The notes beneath the pieces are model-generated. The model was not told the origin of the DNA and did not search any database. It saw only the letters and a list, made by a program, of their open reading frames with translations. The translations under genes were made by a program, and so were the position numbers. A stretch of DNA of 64,000 bases from Spirochaetales bacterium (GTDB taxonomy: Bacteria > Spirochaetota > Spirochaetia > DAHUYW01), in contig DAHUYW010000013.1 of assembly GCA_027306915.1 (NCBI GenBank), positions 24,804 through 88,803 of the forward strand, written 5' to 3'. Positions 1 to 8,146 of the stretch are shown in pieces (position 1 is the stretch's first letter; each line of letters opens with the position of its first letter).

Positions 1-2
1 GC

Positions 3-92
3 CGCCAAGGCTATGCCCGGCTTGAGAAATGCCGCCGCACGCCGGCGTCGCACGAAAAGGTTTTCGGTCCGGTGGTCGTTCATCTCGAATGA
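3..92 (+). CDS. Possible C-terminal tail of an upstream gene, 5' end outside window
   Basis: An open frame runs in from the left edge and ends at TGA 90-92, giving 29 residues that end in VFGPVVVHLE. The 3' position just ahead of a polyol operon would fit a carbohydrate kinase or dehydrogenase, but the fragment is too short to assign. The competing frame at 13-198 has an arginine-rich, low-complexity translation and runs across the promoter of the next gene. This call rests only on frame openness and plausible composition. Confidence 0.3.
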   Translation, partial: RQGYARLEKCRRTPASHEKVFGPVVVHLE

Positions 93-159
93 ATCTATCT
101 CCCGAGGGAGAAGTCGTCAACGAAAAGCTCGGTGCAGCCCGCTAATCGACTGGTTCGGC

Positions 160-189
160 TTGACGCCGCTCCACACGCGCCCTTACGAT
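160..189 (+). promoter_or_regulatory. Sigma70-like promoter of the polyol operon
   Basis: TTGACG (160-165) is followed after 18 bp by TACGAT (184-189). The predicted start near 196 gives a leader of about 24 nt that holds a strong ribosome site GGAGGAAGG immediately before the ATG at 220. This was found by eye from consensus match and spacing only. Confidence 0.45.
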
Positions 190-219
190 AGGAAGTAGCT
201 TAACTACGGAGGAAGGGAA

Positions 220-1026
220 ATGAGCGATCCGATTCTTACCGGGACGCCGATCATCGAACGTTTCAAGCTCGAAGGGAGGGTTGCTCTCGTAACCGGGGGC
301 GGCCAGGGCATCGGCAGGGGCTATGCCCACGCCCTCGGCGAGGCGGGCGCCAAGGTCGCGGTTGTGGATTTGAATCTCGCCGCGGCGGAGACGGTCGCCG
401 ACGAGCTCGCGAAGAAGGGGGCCGACTCCCTGGCGGTCCAGGCCGATGTCACCAAAGAGAGCGAGGTAAACAAGGCGGTGACGACCATCGTCGGGCACTG
501 GGGCACCCTGACGATCGGGGTAAACAACGCCGGAATCGGCAGGTGGGTGGACTCCGAAACCCAGTCCGTCGAGGAGTGGCGCGCGGTGCTCTCGCTCAAC
601 CTCGACGCGGTCTACTACTGCTGCCGAGCCGAGGGGCGCATCATGATCAAGGCGGGCTACGGCAAGATCATCAACACCGCCTCCATGTCGGGGCACGTGG
701 TCAACACCCCGCAGAACCAGTCCGCTTACAACACCTCGAAGGCGGGCGTGATTCACCTCACCCGGAGCCTCGCGGCCGAGTGGGCGCCGAAGGGGGTCCG
801 GGTCAACAGCATAAGCCCCGGCTACACCCGCACGAAGCTGGTCGACGACCTTCTGGCCACGCCGGTCGGCAAGAGCATGCTCCCGAAGTGGCTTGCCCTG
901 ACGCCGATGGGGAGAATGGGCGAGGTGGCGGACCTGCAGGGAGCGGCAGTCTATCTCGCCTCGCAGGCGTCGGACTTCATGACCGGCCACGACATGATAA
1001 TCGACGGAGGCTATTGCTGCTGGTAG
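220..1026 (+). CDS. SDR-family polyol dehydrogenase
   Basis: This is a classical short-chain dehydrogenase/reductase of 268 residues, the usual length. The N-terminal Rossmann motif TGGGQGIG lies near residues 26-33, NNAG in the middle, and the catalytic triad Ser157, Tyr170 and Lys174 (YNTSK) is intact. The C-terminus DGGYCCW resembles the DGGYTxW end of sorbitol, arabinitol and mannitol dehydrogenases. It probably oxidises an imported polyol to a ketose with NAD(P) in the cytoplasm. The ATG has a strong SD (GGAGGAAGG). The kinase gene starts 5 bp after its stop, and a polyol-type ABC importer plus a zinc dehydrogenase follow, which supports a polyol role. The exact substrate is inferred, not seen. 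Confidence 0.85.
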   Translation: MSDPILTGTPIIERFKLEGRVALVTGGGQGIGRGYAHALGEAGAKVAVVDLNLAAAETVADELAKKGADSLAVQADVTKESEVNKAVTTIVGHWGTLTIGVNNAGIGRWVDSETQSVEEWRAVLSLNLDAVYYCCRAEGRIMIKAGYGKIINTASMSGHVVNTPQNQSAYNTSKAGVIHLTRSLAAEWAPKGVRVNSISPGYTRTKLVDDLLATPVGKSMLPKWLALTPMGRMGEVADLQGAAVYLASQASDFMTGHDMIIDGGYCCW

Positions 1027-1031
1027 AGGCT

Positions 1032-2261
1032 ATGGGAAAGCGGGCTCCTCTCACCCTCATCGTCGTGAGCCTCTCGCTTCTCGGCCAGGCGGCGACCGCG
1101 GTCGAGTTCGTCTTCCTGTACCCGAGCCTTCAGGTGCCGGCTCACTGGTTCGAGGAGTTCGCGATTCTCCTTGCGCTCTCGTTCTCCCTCTCGGTTGCGC
1201 TCCTTTTTGCCGCGAAGGACTACCTCCGCATCATTCTCATCTACGGTCGGCTTCTCGTGGTACTCGTGGCCTCGATCCCGGAGGGAAAGCTGGTCGGAAT
1301 CGAGATGACGCTGGCCACCGGCCTCATCCTCGAGATTACGACCTATCTCGCCCCGCAGCGGAGCATCCCGATCGTTGCGAGCGCCGTCGCGCTCGCCGGC
1401 TTCAGTCAGATCTCGCTGCCGGTCTGGGACACGATGACCGAGGTTCCCACTGCCTCCCAGCTGATCGCCTACAGCGCCTTCCTGGTAACCCTCTCGATCG
1501 TGGGCCTCTGCCTGCGCCGCCTCTCGGACTCCCTCATCGCCGAGCGGCGCAGGAACGACTCGCTCAACGAATCGATCCTACAGCTTACGAACGCCAACGT
1601 CGGCTTCCAGCACTACGCAACCACCGTAAGCGAGCGCTCCACCGAGGACGAGCGCCGGCGCATCTCTCGCGAGATTCACGACACGATCGGCTATACCCTC
1701 ACCAACATCAAGATGATGATCGAGGCCTCCCTCGATTCGCTTTCGCAGGCAAGGCTTGATCACCTGAAGCACCTCCTGGAGACGATGAAGGAGCACACCC
1801 TCTCCGGCCTCTCGGAGGCCCGTCGTTCCCTGCGGACCTTGAGGTCGGTCGAGGTGAGCCGGACCAGCGGAATCCGGCTCCTTCACCGCCTTATCGAGGC
1901 CTTCATGAACGCGACCGGAGTCACGGTCGAAGCCAACTTCGGCAATATCCCTTTTTCGTACGGCGAGGAGGTCGATCAGGTGGTCTACCGAATGGTCCAG
2001 GAGGGAATGACCAACGCCTTCCGTCACGGGAGGGCGACGCTTATCACCATCAACTTCTGGCAGAACGACGGGACGCTTAACGTCGTGATTCGCGACAACG
2101 GCGTCGGAGCCCCAGATTACAGCGAAGGCATCGGGCTCGCCGGCATGAGCGAGCGGATCGCCACGCTTTCGGGCACCCTGCGCGCCCAAAGCGTCGCCGA
2201 CGGTTTCCAGCTCCTCGCGACGATTCCGATCTCCGCCGCCAACGGCAGCAGGTCGAGGTAG
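1032..2261 (+). CDS. Membrane sensor histidine kinase, NarL/DesK type (HisKA_3)
   Basis: The protein has 409 residues. The first ~165 form about five hydrophobic membrane segments with no evident extracellular domain, so it may sense the membrane or an intramembrane signal. A dimerisation helix follows with the HisKA_3 box RRRISREIHDTIG, phospho-acceptor His216, and a GHKL ATPase domain with VYRMVQEGMTNAFRHG (N box) and IRDNGVGAP (G1). A long open frame extends upstream inside the SDR gene in another frame; I chose ATG 1032 because it follows the SDR stop and gives a hydrophobic N-terminus. It pairs with the regulator starting 9 bp downstream, and the pair is embedded in the polyol operon. 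Confidence 0.85.
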   Translation: MGKRAPLTLIVVSLSLLGQAATAVEFVFLYPSLQVPAHWFEEFAILLALSFSLSVALLFAAKDYLRIILIYGRLLVVLVASIPEGKLVGIEMTLATGLILEITTYLAPQRSIPIVASAVALAGFSQISLPVWDTMTEVPTASQLIAYSAFLVTLSIVGLCLRRLSDSLIAERRRNDSLNESILQLTNANVGFQHYATTVSERSTEDERRRISREIHDTIGYTLTNIKMMIEASLDSLSQARLDHLKHLLETMKEHTLSGLSEARRSLRTLRSVEVSRTSGIRLLHRLIEAFMNATGVTVEANFGNIPFSYGEEVDQVVYRMVQEGMTNAFRHGRATLITINFWQNDGTLNVVIRDNGVGAPDYSEGIGLAGMSERIATLSGTLRAQSVADGFQLLATIPISAANGSRSR

Positions 2262-2270
2262 ACGAAAGAA

Positions 2271-2966
2271 TTGGATGCGATACGGGTGATCCTCGCAGAC
2301 GATCAAGTGCTCTTCGTCGAGAGTCTGCGCGCGGTGCTCGAGACCCGGGCGGGCGATGTACGGGTCGTCGGGGTAGCCTACAACGGGCAGGAAGCCGTCG
2401 AGTGTGCCCGCCGGGAGCGCCCGGACATCGTCCTCATGGATGCACGCATGCCGGTCATGAACGGAGTCGCGGCAACTCAGGTCATTCGCTCCGAGCTGCC
2501 CTCGGTTCAGATCATCATGCTCACCACCTTCGACGACGACGAGTACGTTCATGAGGCGATCAAGTGCGGGGCTGCCGGCTACCTCCTGAAGGATATCCCT
2601 CCCGAGGAGCTCATCAACGCGATTCGAGCGGTTCAGTCGGGCTCGGTTCTCATCGCCTCGTCGGTAGCCCGGCGCCTGGTCGAGGAGATAACCGAGCTGA
2701 AAGGGGCGCCGACCCACCGCAGGGATCCCGCGGAGTACGAGCCCGAATGGTTCAAGGGGCTCACCAAGCGGGAGCGCGAGGTGCTCGTCCTCCTCGCCGA
2801 AGGCTGGGACAACCGCAGGATCGCCGAGCGGCTCTTCATTGCGGAGCAGACCGTGAAGAACCACGTGAGCATCATCTACTCCAAGCTCGGGGTCCACGAC
2901 CGCATCCAGGCTCTCCAGCTTGCCTCGCGGCTTAAGGCGACCAAGGAGCGAAACGAGGGGAAATAG
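2271..2966 (+). CDS. NarL/FixJ-family response regulator
   Basis: The protein has 231 residues: a receiver domain (acidic pocket D10-D11, phospho-acceptor Asp57 in VLMDARMP, conserved T and K in MLTTFD and LLKD) and a C-terminal LuxR-type HTH (LTKREREVLVLLAEG ... TVKNHVSIIYSKL). The only start consistent with the kinase stop at 2261 is TTG 2271. It is the cognate partner of the kinase just upstream and presumably controls the transporter genes that begin at 3145. The interval 2967-3144 holds inverted repeats that could be its target, but no binding site can be proven from sequence. Confidence 0.85.
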   Translation: MDAIRVILADDQVLFVESLRAVLETRAGDVRVVGVAYNGQEAVECARRERPDIVLMDARMPVMNGVAATQVIRSELPSVQIIMLTTFDDDEYVHEAIKCGAAGYLLKDIPPEELINAIRAVQSGSVLIASSVARRLVEEITELKGAPTHRRDPAEYEPEWFKGLTKREREVLVLLAEGWDNRRIAERLFIAEQTVKNHVSIIYSKLGVHDRIQALQLASRLKATKERNEGK

Positions 2967-3027
2967 GCGCCTTCCCGGTGCTGCGAGGCCTTTGGGAGCT
3001 CGCCGGCCCACCCGAAGCGCGCGGCGA

Positions 3028-3071
3028 CCGGTACCGCAGTACCGGGGAAAATGATCCCCAAATCGGTACCG
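3028..3071. promoter_or_regulatory. Inverted repeats ahead of the polyol-binding protein gene
   Basis: Within the 178-bp gap before the binding-protein gene there is a perfect stem CCGGTAC-CGCA-GTACCGG (3028-3045), then GGGG...CCCC (3044-3059), and a second copy of the palindrome CGGTACCG at 3064-3071. The first copy is 3029-3036, exactly 35 bp away. It could be a regulator-binding site or an RNA hairpin separating regulator genes from transporter genes. No U-tract follows, so it is not a standard terminator. Confidence 0.4.
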
Positions 3072-3144
3072 CCGTAAGTTGCGGGCAGCAAGCGCATGCC
3101 CTACGATCCCAGTCAACTCTATGAGAAACAAGGAGAGTAGGTTT

Positions 3145-4497
3145 ATGAGGAAACTTGCATTTCTCGCGCTATGCCTCGTGGCAGCAGCGGGATTTGTGTT
3201 TGCAGGCGGTTCGAAGGAGAGCGCCTCCACGGCGCAGCCGCTTGTGGTGGCGACCGTCAACAATCCCGACATGATCATCATGGAGCACCACACCCAAGCC
3301 TTCACCGACAAGACGGGGATCGCGGTGAACTATGTCACCATGCCCGAGAACGAGCTGCGCCAGAAGGTCACCGAGGACGTTGCCCTTGGCGCCGGCAAGT
3401 TCGACATCGTCACGATCGGCACCTACGATACCCCCTTCTGGGGCAAGAACAAGTGGATCGATCCCCTCGATCCTCTATTCGCACGGATGTCTCAGGCCGA
3501 CCGCGACGCCTACGATGTGGCCGACCTCATGCCGCCGATCAAGAGCGCCCTCTCCTACGACGGTCAGCTCTACGCCCTCCCCTTCTACGGGGAGAGCAGC
3601 ATGCTCTTCTACCGCAAGGACTTCATGGCGAAGGCGGGCATCACAATCCCTGAGCACCCGACCTGGCAGCAGGTCTATGAGATTGCCAAGAAGGTGAACG
3701 ATCCGGCACAGGACTTCTATGGAATCGTGCTGCGCGGGCTTCCCGGGTGGGGCGAAAACATGGCGGTCTTCGATACCATCATCAACACCTTCGGGGCGCG
3801 CTGGTACAACATGAAGTGGGAGCCTCAGTTCAACACCCCGCAGATGCGGCAGGCGTGGGAGTTCTACAAGAAGATCCTCGCCGAGGCGGGCGAGCCCGGG
3901 CCGACCTCGGTAGGGTTTACCGAGGGACTTGCCCTCATGACCAGCGGCAAGGCGGCCATGTGGTACGATGCGACCGTCGCGGCCGGCGCTCTCAACGCGA
4001 AGGACTCAAAGGTTGCCGGAAAGATCGGCTACGCCTTCGCGCCGACCGTAAAGACCACGTACTCCGGGTGGCTCTGGTCGTGGGCCCTCGCCATCGAAAG
4101 CGCCTCCAAGGAGAAAGACAACGCAATGAAGTTCCTGACCTGGGCGACGAGCAAGGACTACATCAACCTCATCGGGAAGGAGGTCGGTTGGGGACAGATT
4201 CCTCCGGGGACCCGTATATCAACTTACAAGAATCAGAACTACCTCGAAGCCGCCCCCTTCGCCCCGATCACCCTGCAGTCGATCGAGAATGCGCCCTACG
4301 ATCATCCGACCGTCGAGCAGGTTCCCTACAAGGGTGTCCAGTACGTGGCGATTCCGGAGTTCCAAGGGTTGGGCACCAAGGTCTCGCAGGTGCTTGCGGC
4401 CTACTTGACCGGCAAGACATCGCTCGACGACGCTTTGGCGACCTGCCAGCAGGACGCGCTGCAAGTGGCCCAGCAGGGCGGCTACCTCAAGCAGTAG
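3145..4497 (+). CDS. ABC sugar/polyol-binding protein (family 1 SBP)
   Basis: This is a secreted solute-binding protein of 450 residues, of the family that includes sorbitol/mannitol-binding SmoE. The start ATG 3145 has AAGGAGA ten bases upstream and opens a signal peptide (RKLAFLALCLVAAAG) ending in FAGGSKES with no lipobox Cys, a pattern common in spirochaete binding proteins. An alternative ATG at 3121 would add eight residues. Family 1 features include the N-terminal lobe with FDIVTIGTYD and the hinge region SGKAAMWYDATVAAG. It feeds the two permeases at 4577-6282. The terminator-like hairpin after the stop would give more binding protein than permease. Polyol specificity is inferred from the two flanking dehydrogenases. 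Confidence 0.85.
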   Translation: MRKLAFLALCLVAAAGFVFAGGSKESASTAQPLVVATVNNPDMIIMEHHTQAFTDKTGIAVNYVTMPENELRQKVTEDVALGAGKFDIVTIGTYDTPFWGKNKWIDPLDPLFARMSQADRDAYDVADLMPPIKSALSYDGQLYALPFYGESSMLFYRKDFMAKAGITIPEHPTWQQVYEIAKKVNDPAQDFYGIVLRGLPGWGENMAVFDTIINTFGARWYNMKWEPQFNTPQMRQAWEFYKKILAEAGEPGPTSVGFTEGLALMTSGKAAMWYDATVAAGALNAKDSKVAGKIGYAFAPTVKTTYSGWLWSWALAIESASKEKDNAMKFLTWATSKDYINLIGKEVGWGQIPPGTRISTYKNQNYLEAAPFAPITLQSIENAPYDHPTVEQVPYKGVQYVAIPEFQGLGTKVSQVLAAYLTGKTSLDDALATCQQDALQVAQQGGYLKQ

Positions 4498-4517
4498 GAG
4501 AGGCCATTGGCCTATCC

Positions 4518-4546
4518 AGGGGGAGCGCTGCTCCCCCTCTCTTTTT
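4518..4546 (+). terminator. Intercistronic intrinsic terminator
   Basis: A perfect 9-bp stem AGGGGGAGC/GCTCCCCCT with loop GCT (4518-4538) is followed by TCTCTTTTT. It lies 20 bp after the binding-protein stop and 30 bp before the permease start, the usual place for a leaky terminator that raises binding protein over permease. Confidence 0.85.
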
Positions 4547-4576
4547 CAGCCGAACGTCCAACAAACGGGTGATGCG

Positions 4577-5464
4577 ATGCAAGACCAACAGCGAATAACG
4601 ACACGTTCACGGTTCCTCTCGCTCCCTGCAATCCTCGTGGTTGCGGTTGTCACGCAGGTGCCAATCCTGGTGACCCTGGCTCTCTCCTTCGTCCGATGGA
4701 TTGTGGTTCGCCCCGACCTCGGCGTCAGTTTCACCGGCATAGGCAACTACTTTCTCCTCTTCACGGACCCGGACTTCTACGCGATAGTCCTCCAGACGAT
4801 CGAGCTCACGCTCATCTCGCTCGTCGTGTGCACCGTGCTCGGGTTGATGTTTGCGCTGCTCCTCAATCGCGAGTTCTTCGGGGTTAATGTGATCCGAACG
4901 CTCGTGATCTCTCCCTTCTTCATCATGGACGCGGTTGCAGGCATCATCTGGAAAACGCTCATCCTCCATCCCTCCTTCGGCTTCAACGGCTTCTTCGCAT
5001 CGCTCCTCCATGTGAAGCCGGTCGATTTCTTCGGGGTGTACTCCCTCCTGACCGTTATCGTGCTCACCGTCTGGCAGTGGACTCCGTTCTTCATCCTCGT
5101 CCTGCTCGCAGGGCTGCAGGGCATCTCCGAGGAGATTCTCGACAGCGCGAAGGTCGACGGAGCCGGATGGTTTCGGACTCTCTTCTCGATAAAGATTCCC
5201 GCCATCTACAACCACATCGAGGTCGCCATGATGCTCGGAACCATCTTCATCCTCAAGGTCTTCGGTCTGATCTATGTAACGACCTCCGGGGGGCCGGGGG
5301 TAAGCTCCTCGAACCTCGCCTACTACGTCTACCGGGTTGCCTTCTACGGCTGGGACGTCGGGCGGGCTGCCGCCATCGCGGTCGTGACCGCAGTGCTGAC
5401 CCTTATCGCCATCATGGCCCTCTTCCGATTCTTTCAGCGCCGATTCAGGGAGTGGGAAAGCTAA
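4577..5464 (+). CDS. ABC sugar/polyol permease, MalF type
   Basis: This is an inner-membrane permease of 295 residues with six predicted membrane segments and the cytoplasmic EAA loop ILDSAKVDGAGWFRTLF ... IKIP that docks the ATPase. It is the first of a permease pair (SmoF/MalF-like) transporting the ligand of the upstream binding protein. The second permease begins 2 bp after its stop, so translation is probably coupled. No ATPase gene lies in this operon, so a shared ATPase of the MsiK/UgpC type encoded elsewhere is implied. Confidence 0.88.
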   Translation: MQDQQRITTRSRFLSLPAILVVAVVTQVPILVTLALSFVRWIVVRPDLGVSFTGIGNYFLLFTDPDFYAIVLQTIELTLISLVVCTVLGLMFALLLNREFFGVNVIRTLVISPFFIMDAVAGIIWKTLILHPSFGFNGFFASLLHVKPVDFFGVYSLLTVIVLTVWQWTPFFILVLLAGLQGISEEILDSAKVDGAGWFRTLFSIKIPAIYNHIEVAMMLGTIFILKVFGLIYVTTSGGPGVSSSNLAYYVYRVAFYGWDVGRAAAIAVVTAVLTLIAIMALFRFFQRRFREWES

Positions 5465-5466
5465 TC

Positions 5467-6282
5467 ATGAAAGCAAAACAGTTGCGCCACATTCTGCTGG
5501 TCATCTTCATCTACATCGTCTGTCTTCTGTACTTCTTTCCCATCCTCTACATGATCCTGACGAGCTTCAAGCACGAAACCCAGGTCATTCCACCTCGCCT
5601 CTTCTTCAGCCCTACCTTGATCGAGTATGCGCGGGTTCTCACGCCGCAGATGCTCCACTACCTCGCGAACTCCACCCTCGTGTCGATCACCACGACGATA
5701 GTCTGCATAATCCTCGGTGTTCCAGCCTCCTACGCAATCGTCTTTGGAAAGCTCAAGAAGCCGGATAATCTCTTCTTTTGGTTTCTGTCCACGACCCTGT
5801 TACCCCCGGTCAGCGTTATCATTCCGGTCTACCTTATCGCGCGCTTTACGCACCTGCTCGACACTCGTTTCTTCCTGATTCTGATGTACAGTGGGGTGAA
5901 CATCCCTATCGTGATCTGGATGGTTCGCTCCTTCTTGAAGGATGTCCCACGGGAGGTCCTCGAGGCGGCGGAGATCGACGGGTGTTCGAGGTTGCGCTCC
6001 TTTTTTCGAATCATCATCCCCCTGACCCAGGTGGGGCTTACTGCGACCGCGCTCCTCGTCTTCATCTTCGTGTGGAACGAGTTCTTCTTTGCAATCAACT
6101 TGACCTATGTCAATGCGGCGACCATTCCGGTCTATATGGCCTCCTACATGACCCAGGAGGGACTCTTTTGGGCGAAGCTGAGCGCCATCTCGACCGTGAC
6201 GGTCCTTCCGCCGCTCGTGCTCGGCTGGATCGCGCACAAGTCGCTCGTCCGCGGGCTCACCCTTGGCGCGGTAAAGGGATAG
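5467..6282 (+). CDS. ABC sugar/polyol permease, MalG type
   Basis: This is the second transmembrane subunit (271 residues) of the importer. It starts at ATG 5467, immediately after the first permease stop; a longer open frame back to 5077 is only overlap inside the previous gene. Six hydrophobic segments and the EAA motif LEAAEIDGCSRLRSFF ... IIIP are clear. The C-terminus ending SLVRGLTLGAVKG is typical of MalG-type permeases. It works with the 4577 permease, the 3145 binding protein and an ATPase encoded outside this operon. Confidence 0.88.
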   Translation: MKAKQLRHILLVIFIYIVCLLYFFPILYMILTSFKHETQVIPPRLFFSPTLIEYARVLTPQMLHYLANSTLVSITTTIVCIILGVPASYAIVFGKLKKPDNLFFWFLSTTLLPPVSVIIPVYLIARFTHLLDTRFFLILMYSGVNIPIVIWMVRSFLKDVPREVLEAAEIDGCSRLRSFFRIIIPLTQVGLTATALLVFIFVWNEFFFAINLTYVNAATIPVYMASYMTQEGLFWAKLSAISTVTVLPPLVLGWIAHKSLVRGLTLGAVKG

Positions 6283-6363
6283 GCGCGGGCCGCGGGAGCT
6301 GCGCGGCTGTCGGGCCGCCCTCTGCGCGCCCAACATGCACTACAATGAAGTGAGGATGCCGAT

Positions 6364-7365
6364 ATGAAAGCTCTTGTCATCGAGAAGCCTGGAGCCTCGG
6401 GCGTGCGCGAAAAGGCCGACCCTATGCCGGCTTCCGGCTGGGTGACGATCCGGGTCATGGCCTGCGGGGTGTGCGGCACCGACCTCCACATCTACCAGGG
6501 CGAGTACCTTGGAGGCTACCCCATCACCCCCGGTCACGAGCTTGCCGGGGTGATCGAAGCGGTCGGCCCGGAGGTCACCCGTTTCTCGGTCGGCGAGCGA
6601 GTGGCCGTCGAGCCGAACATCCCCTGCAACAACTGCGAGGCCTGTCTCAACAATCGGCAGAACTTCTGCGAGAACTGGAGGGCCGTCGGCGTGACCCTTC
6701 CCGGCGGCATGGCCGAGCTCGTAGCCTGCCCCGAAAGCGCCCTCTTCTCAATCGGAGAGCTCCCCTTCGAGCAGGGCGCCTTCATGGAACCCCTGTCCTG
6801 CGTCGTCCACGGAGTCGAGCGCGCGCGCTTTCGCATCGGCGACCGCGTCGCGCTCTTCGGCGCCGGGCCGATCGGGATCATGATGCTCCGGCTGCTCCTG
6901 CTCCAAGGGGTCACCGACGTCACCGTGGTCGAGCAGAACAGCCACCGCCTCGCTATTGCCCGTGCAAGCGGCGCCGCTCGCTGCCTTTCCTCGACCGAGG
7001 AGCTTAAGGTAGATTTCTACGACGTGGTGGCCGATGCGACCGGGGCTCCTGCCCTCGAGGAGAGGGCTCCAGGCTTTGCCCGCCCCGGCGGGACCGTCCT
7101 TCTCTTCGGCGTGCCGCCCGCGGGAAAGAGCATCCAGCTCGAGCCTTTTGCCTTCTTTCACAAAGGGCTGACGATTCTCTCTTCCTACACCTCGCTCCGC
7201 AACTCCTATCAGGCGGTCTCGCTCATCGCATCGGGACGCCTGCCGGTCGCCGACCTCGTGACCCACCGCCTCCCGCTCGAGCGGTTTGCCGAGGGAATAG
7301 AGGCGATAAGGAGCGGGAAGGAGGTCATGAAGGTGATGATGCTTCCGAACGGGCAGCCCGGGTGA
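6364..7365 (+). CDS. Zinc-dependent medium-chain dehydrogenase (polyol/threonine type)
   Basis: This is an MDR-superfamily enzyme of 333 residues. The catalytic zinc ligands are visible as CGVCGTDLH (Cys) and PGHELAG (His-Glu), the structural zinc site as four cysteines in PCNNCEACLNNRQNFC, and the nucleotide-binding loop as GAGPIGIM. Members of this subgroup oxidise sorbitol, xylitol, galactitol or threonine with NAD. It starts 81 bp after the permease and closes the polyol cluster, so a second polyol or sugar-alcohol oxidation step is likely. Two dehydrogenases of different families in one operon could act in sequence or on different ligands. Confidence 0.87.
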   Translation: MKALVIEKPGASGVREKADPMPASGWVTIRVMACGVCGTDLHIYQGEYLGGYPITPGHELAGVIEAVGPEVTRFSVGERVAVEPNIPCNNCEACLNNRQNFCENWRAVGVTLPGGMAELVACPESALFSIGELPFEQGAFMEPLSCVVHGVERARFRIGDRVALFGAGPIGIMMLRLLLLQGVTDVTVVEQNSHRLAIARASGAARCLSSTEELKVDFYDVVADATGAPALEERAPGFARPGGTVLLFGVPPAGKSIQLEPFAFFHKGLTILSSYTSLRNSYQAVSLIASGRLPVADLVTHRLPLERFAEGIEAIRSGKEVMKVMMLPNGQPG

Positions 7366-7504
7366 GCCCGCGCCGAGCCCCGCCCCATGCCACCCCACAG
7401 GCAGGTCGCGGGCTGGCCGAAGGAAAACAGGAAGAGGAGGAGCCGGAGCGCGATCTCGTGGCGACCTATTTGACCGCGCCCGTGCGCCGCGCTATCATGG
7501 CTCC

Positions 7505-8146
7505 ATGAAATCCACCATTGCCGAGCTCGCAGCCTGGGCACGAGAGCATGTCTCGTGGTTCGGGCAATCCGCGTTCCGGATCGTTTCGCAATCCGGCATG
7601 GTTATCGTCATCGATCCCTACCGCATGCCGCCGAGCGCCGGCCCCGCAGACCTCATTCTCATCACCCATCCTCATTCCGATCACTTTGACCGGCGAGCCG
7701 TTGCCGCCCTCTCACGGGACGGGACGGTGACGGTCGGCCCCGCCTCGATGGCCGAGGAGGGACTGCAGTGCCTTGCGATCGGCGAGGCGCGAACCTTCGG
7801 GGGAGTCGAGGTGCAGGCGGTCGCCGCCTACAATCTCGCCAAGGCCTTTCATGCCCGGGAGAAGGGTTGGGTCGGCTACCTTATCGCGGTCGACGGGCGG
7901 AGGCTCTACCACGCCGGCGACACCGACAATATCCCCGAGATGAAGGGGCTCCGCCCCGACGTGGCGATGCTCCCGATCGGCGGGATGTTTACCATGGGCC
8001 GGGCGATGGCAGCGGAGGCGGTGGCTGCGATCGAGCCGAAGCTCGTCGTGCCGATGCATTTTGGCATGCTCATCGGCGGAAGGCGTGCCGGGGAGAGGTT
8101 TGCGGCGTCCCTCGGCGAGCGCGGCCTTCTCCTTCCGCGCGCCTAG
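7505..8146 (+). CDS. UlaG-like metallo-beta-lactamase-fold hydrolase
   Basis: This is a cytoplasmic protein of 213 residues with the metallo-beta-lactamase metal motif in ITHPHSDHFD (H-x-H-x-D-H), further ligands in YHAGDTDNIPEM, and a C-terminal MHFG histidine. It is close to the family of UlaG-like or UPF0173 metal-dependent hydrolases, whose substrates include lactones and phosphodiesters. The length is normal. It follows the dehydrogenase gene by 139 bp and may be a separate unit. Its stop overlaps the stop of the opposite-strand glycosyltransferase gene by 4 bp. Substrate unknown. Confidence 0.8.
   Translation: MKSTIAELAAWAREHVSWFGQSAFRIVSQSGMVIVIDPYRMPPSAGPADLILITHPHSDHFDRRAVAALSRDGTVTVGPASMAEEGLQCLAIGEARTFGGVEVQAVAAYNLAKAFHAREKGWVGYLIAVDGRRLYHAGDTDNIPEMKGLRPDVAMLPIGGMFTMGRAMAAEAVAAIEPKLVVPMHFGMLIGGRRAGERFAASLGERGLLLPRA

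Noticed and set aside
13..198. 61-codon frame at the left edge
   Set aside because: Its translation is arginine-rich and it runs across the promoter of the next gene; the competing frame ending at 92 looks more like coding sequence.
543..1031. Long upstream extension of the histidine kinase frame
   Set aside because: It lies inside the SDR gene in another frame and translates to arginine/glycine-rich nonsense; ATG 1032 fits the membrane N-terminus.
4607..5215. 202-codon minus-strand frame opposite the first permease
   Set aside because: Highly charged composition (Glu/Asp/Arg) typical of the antisense of membrane-protein genes in GC-rich DNA.
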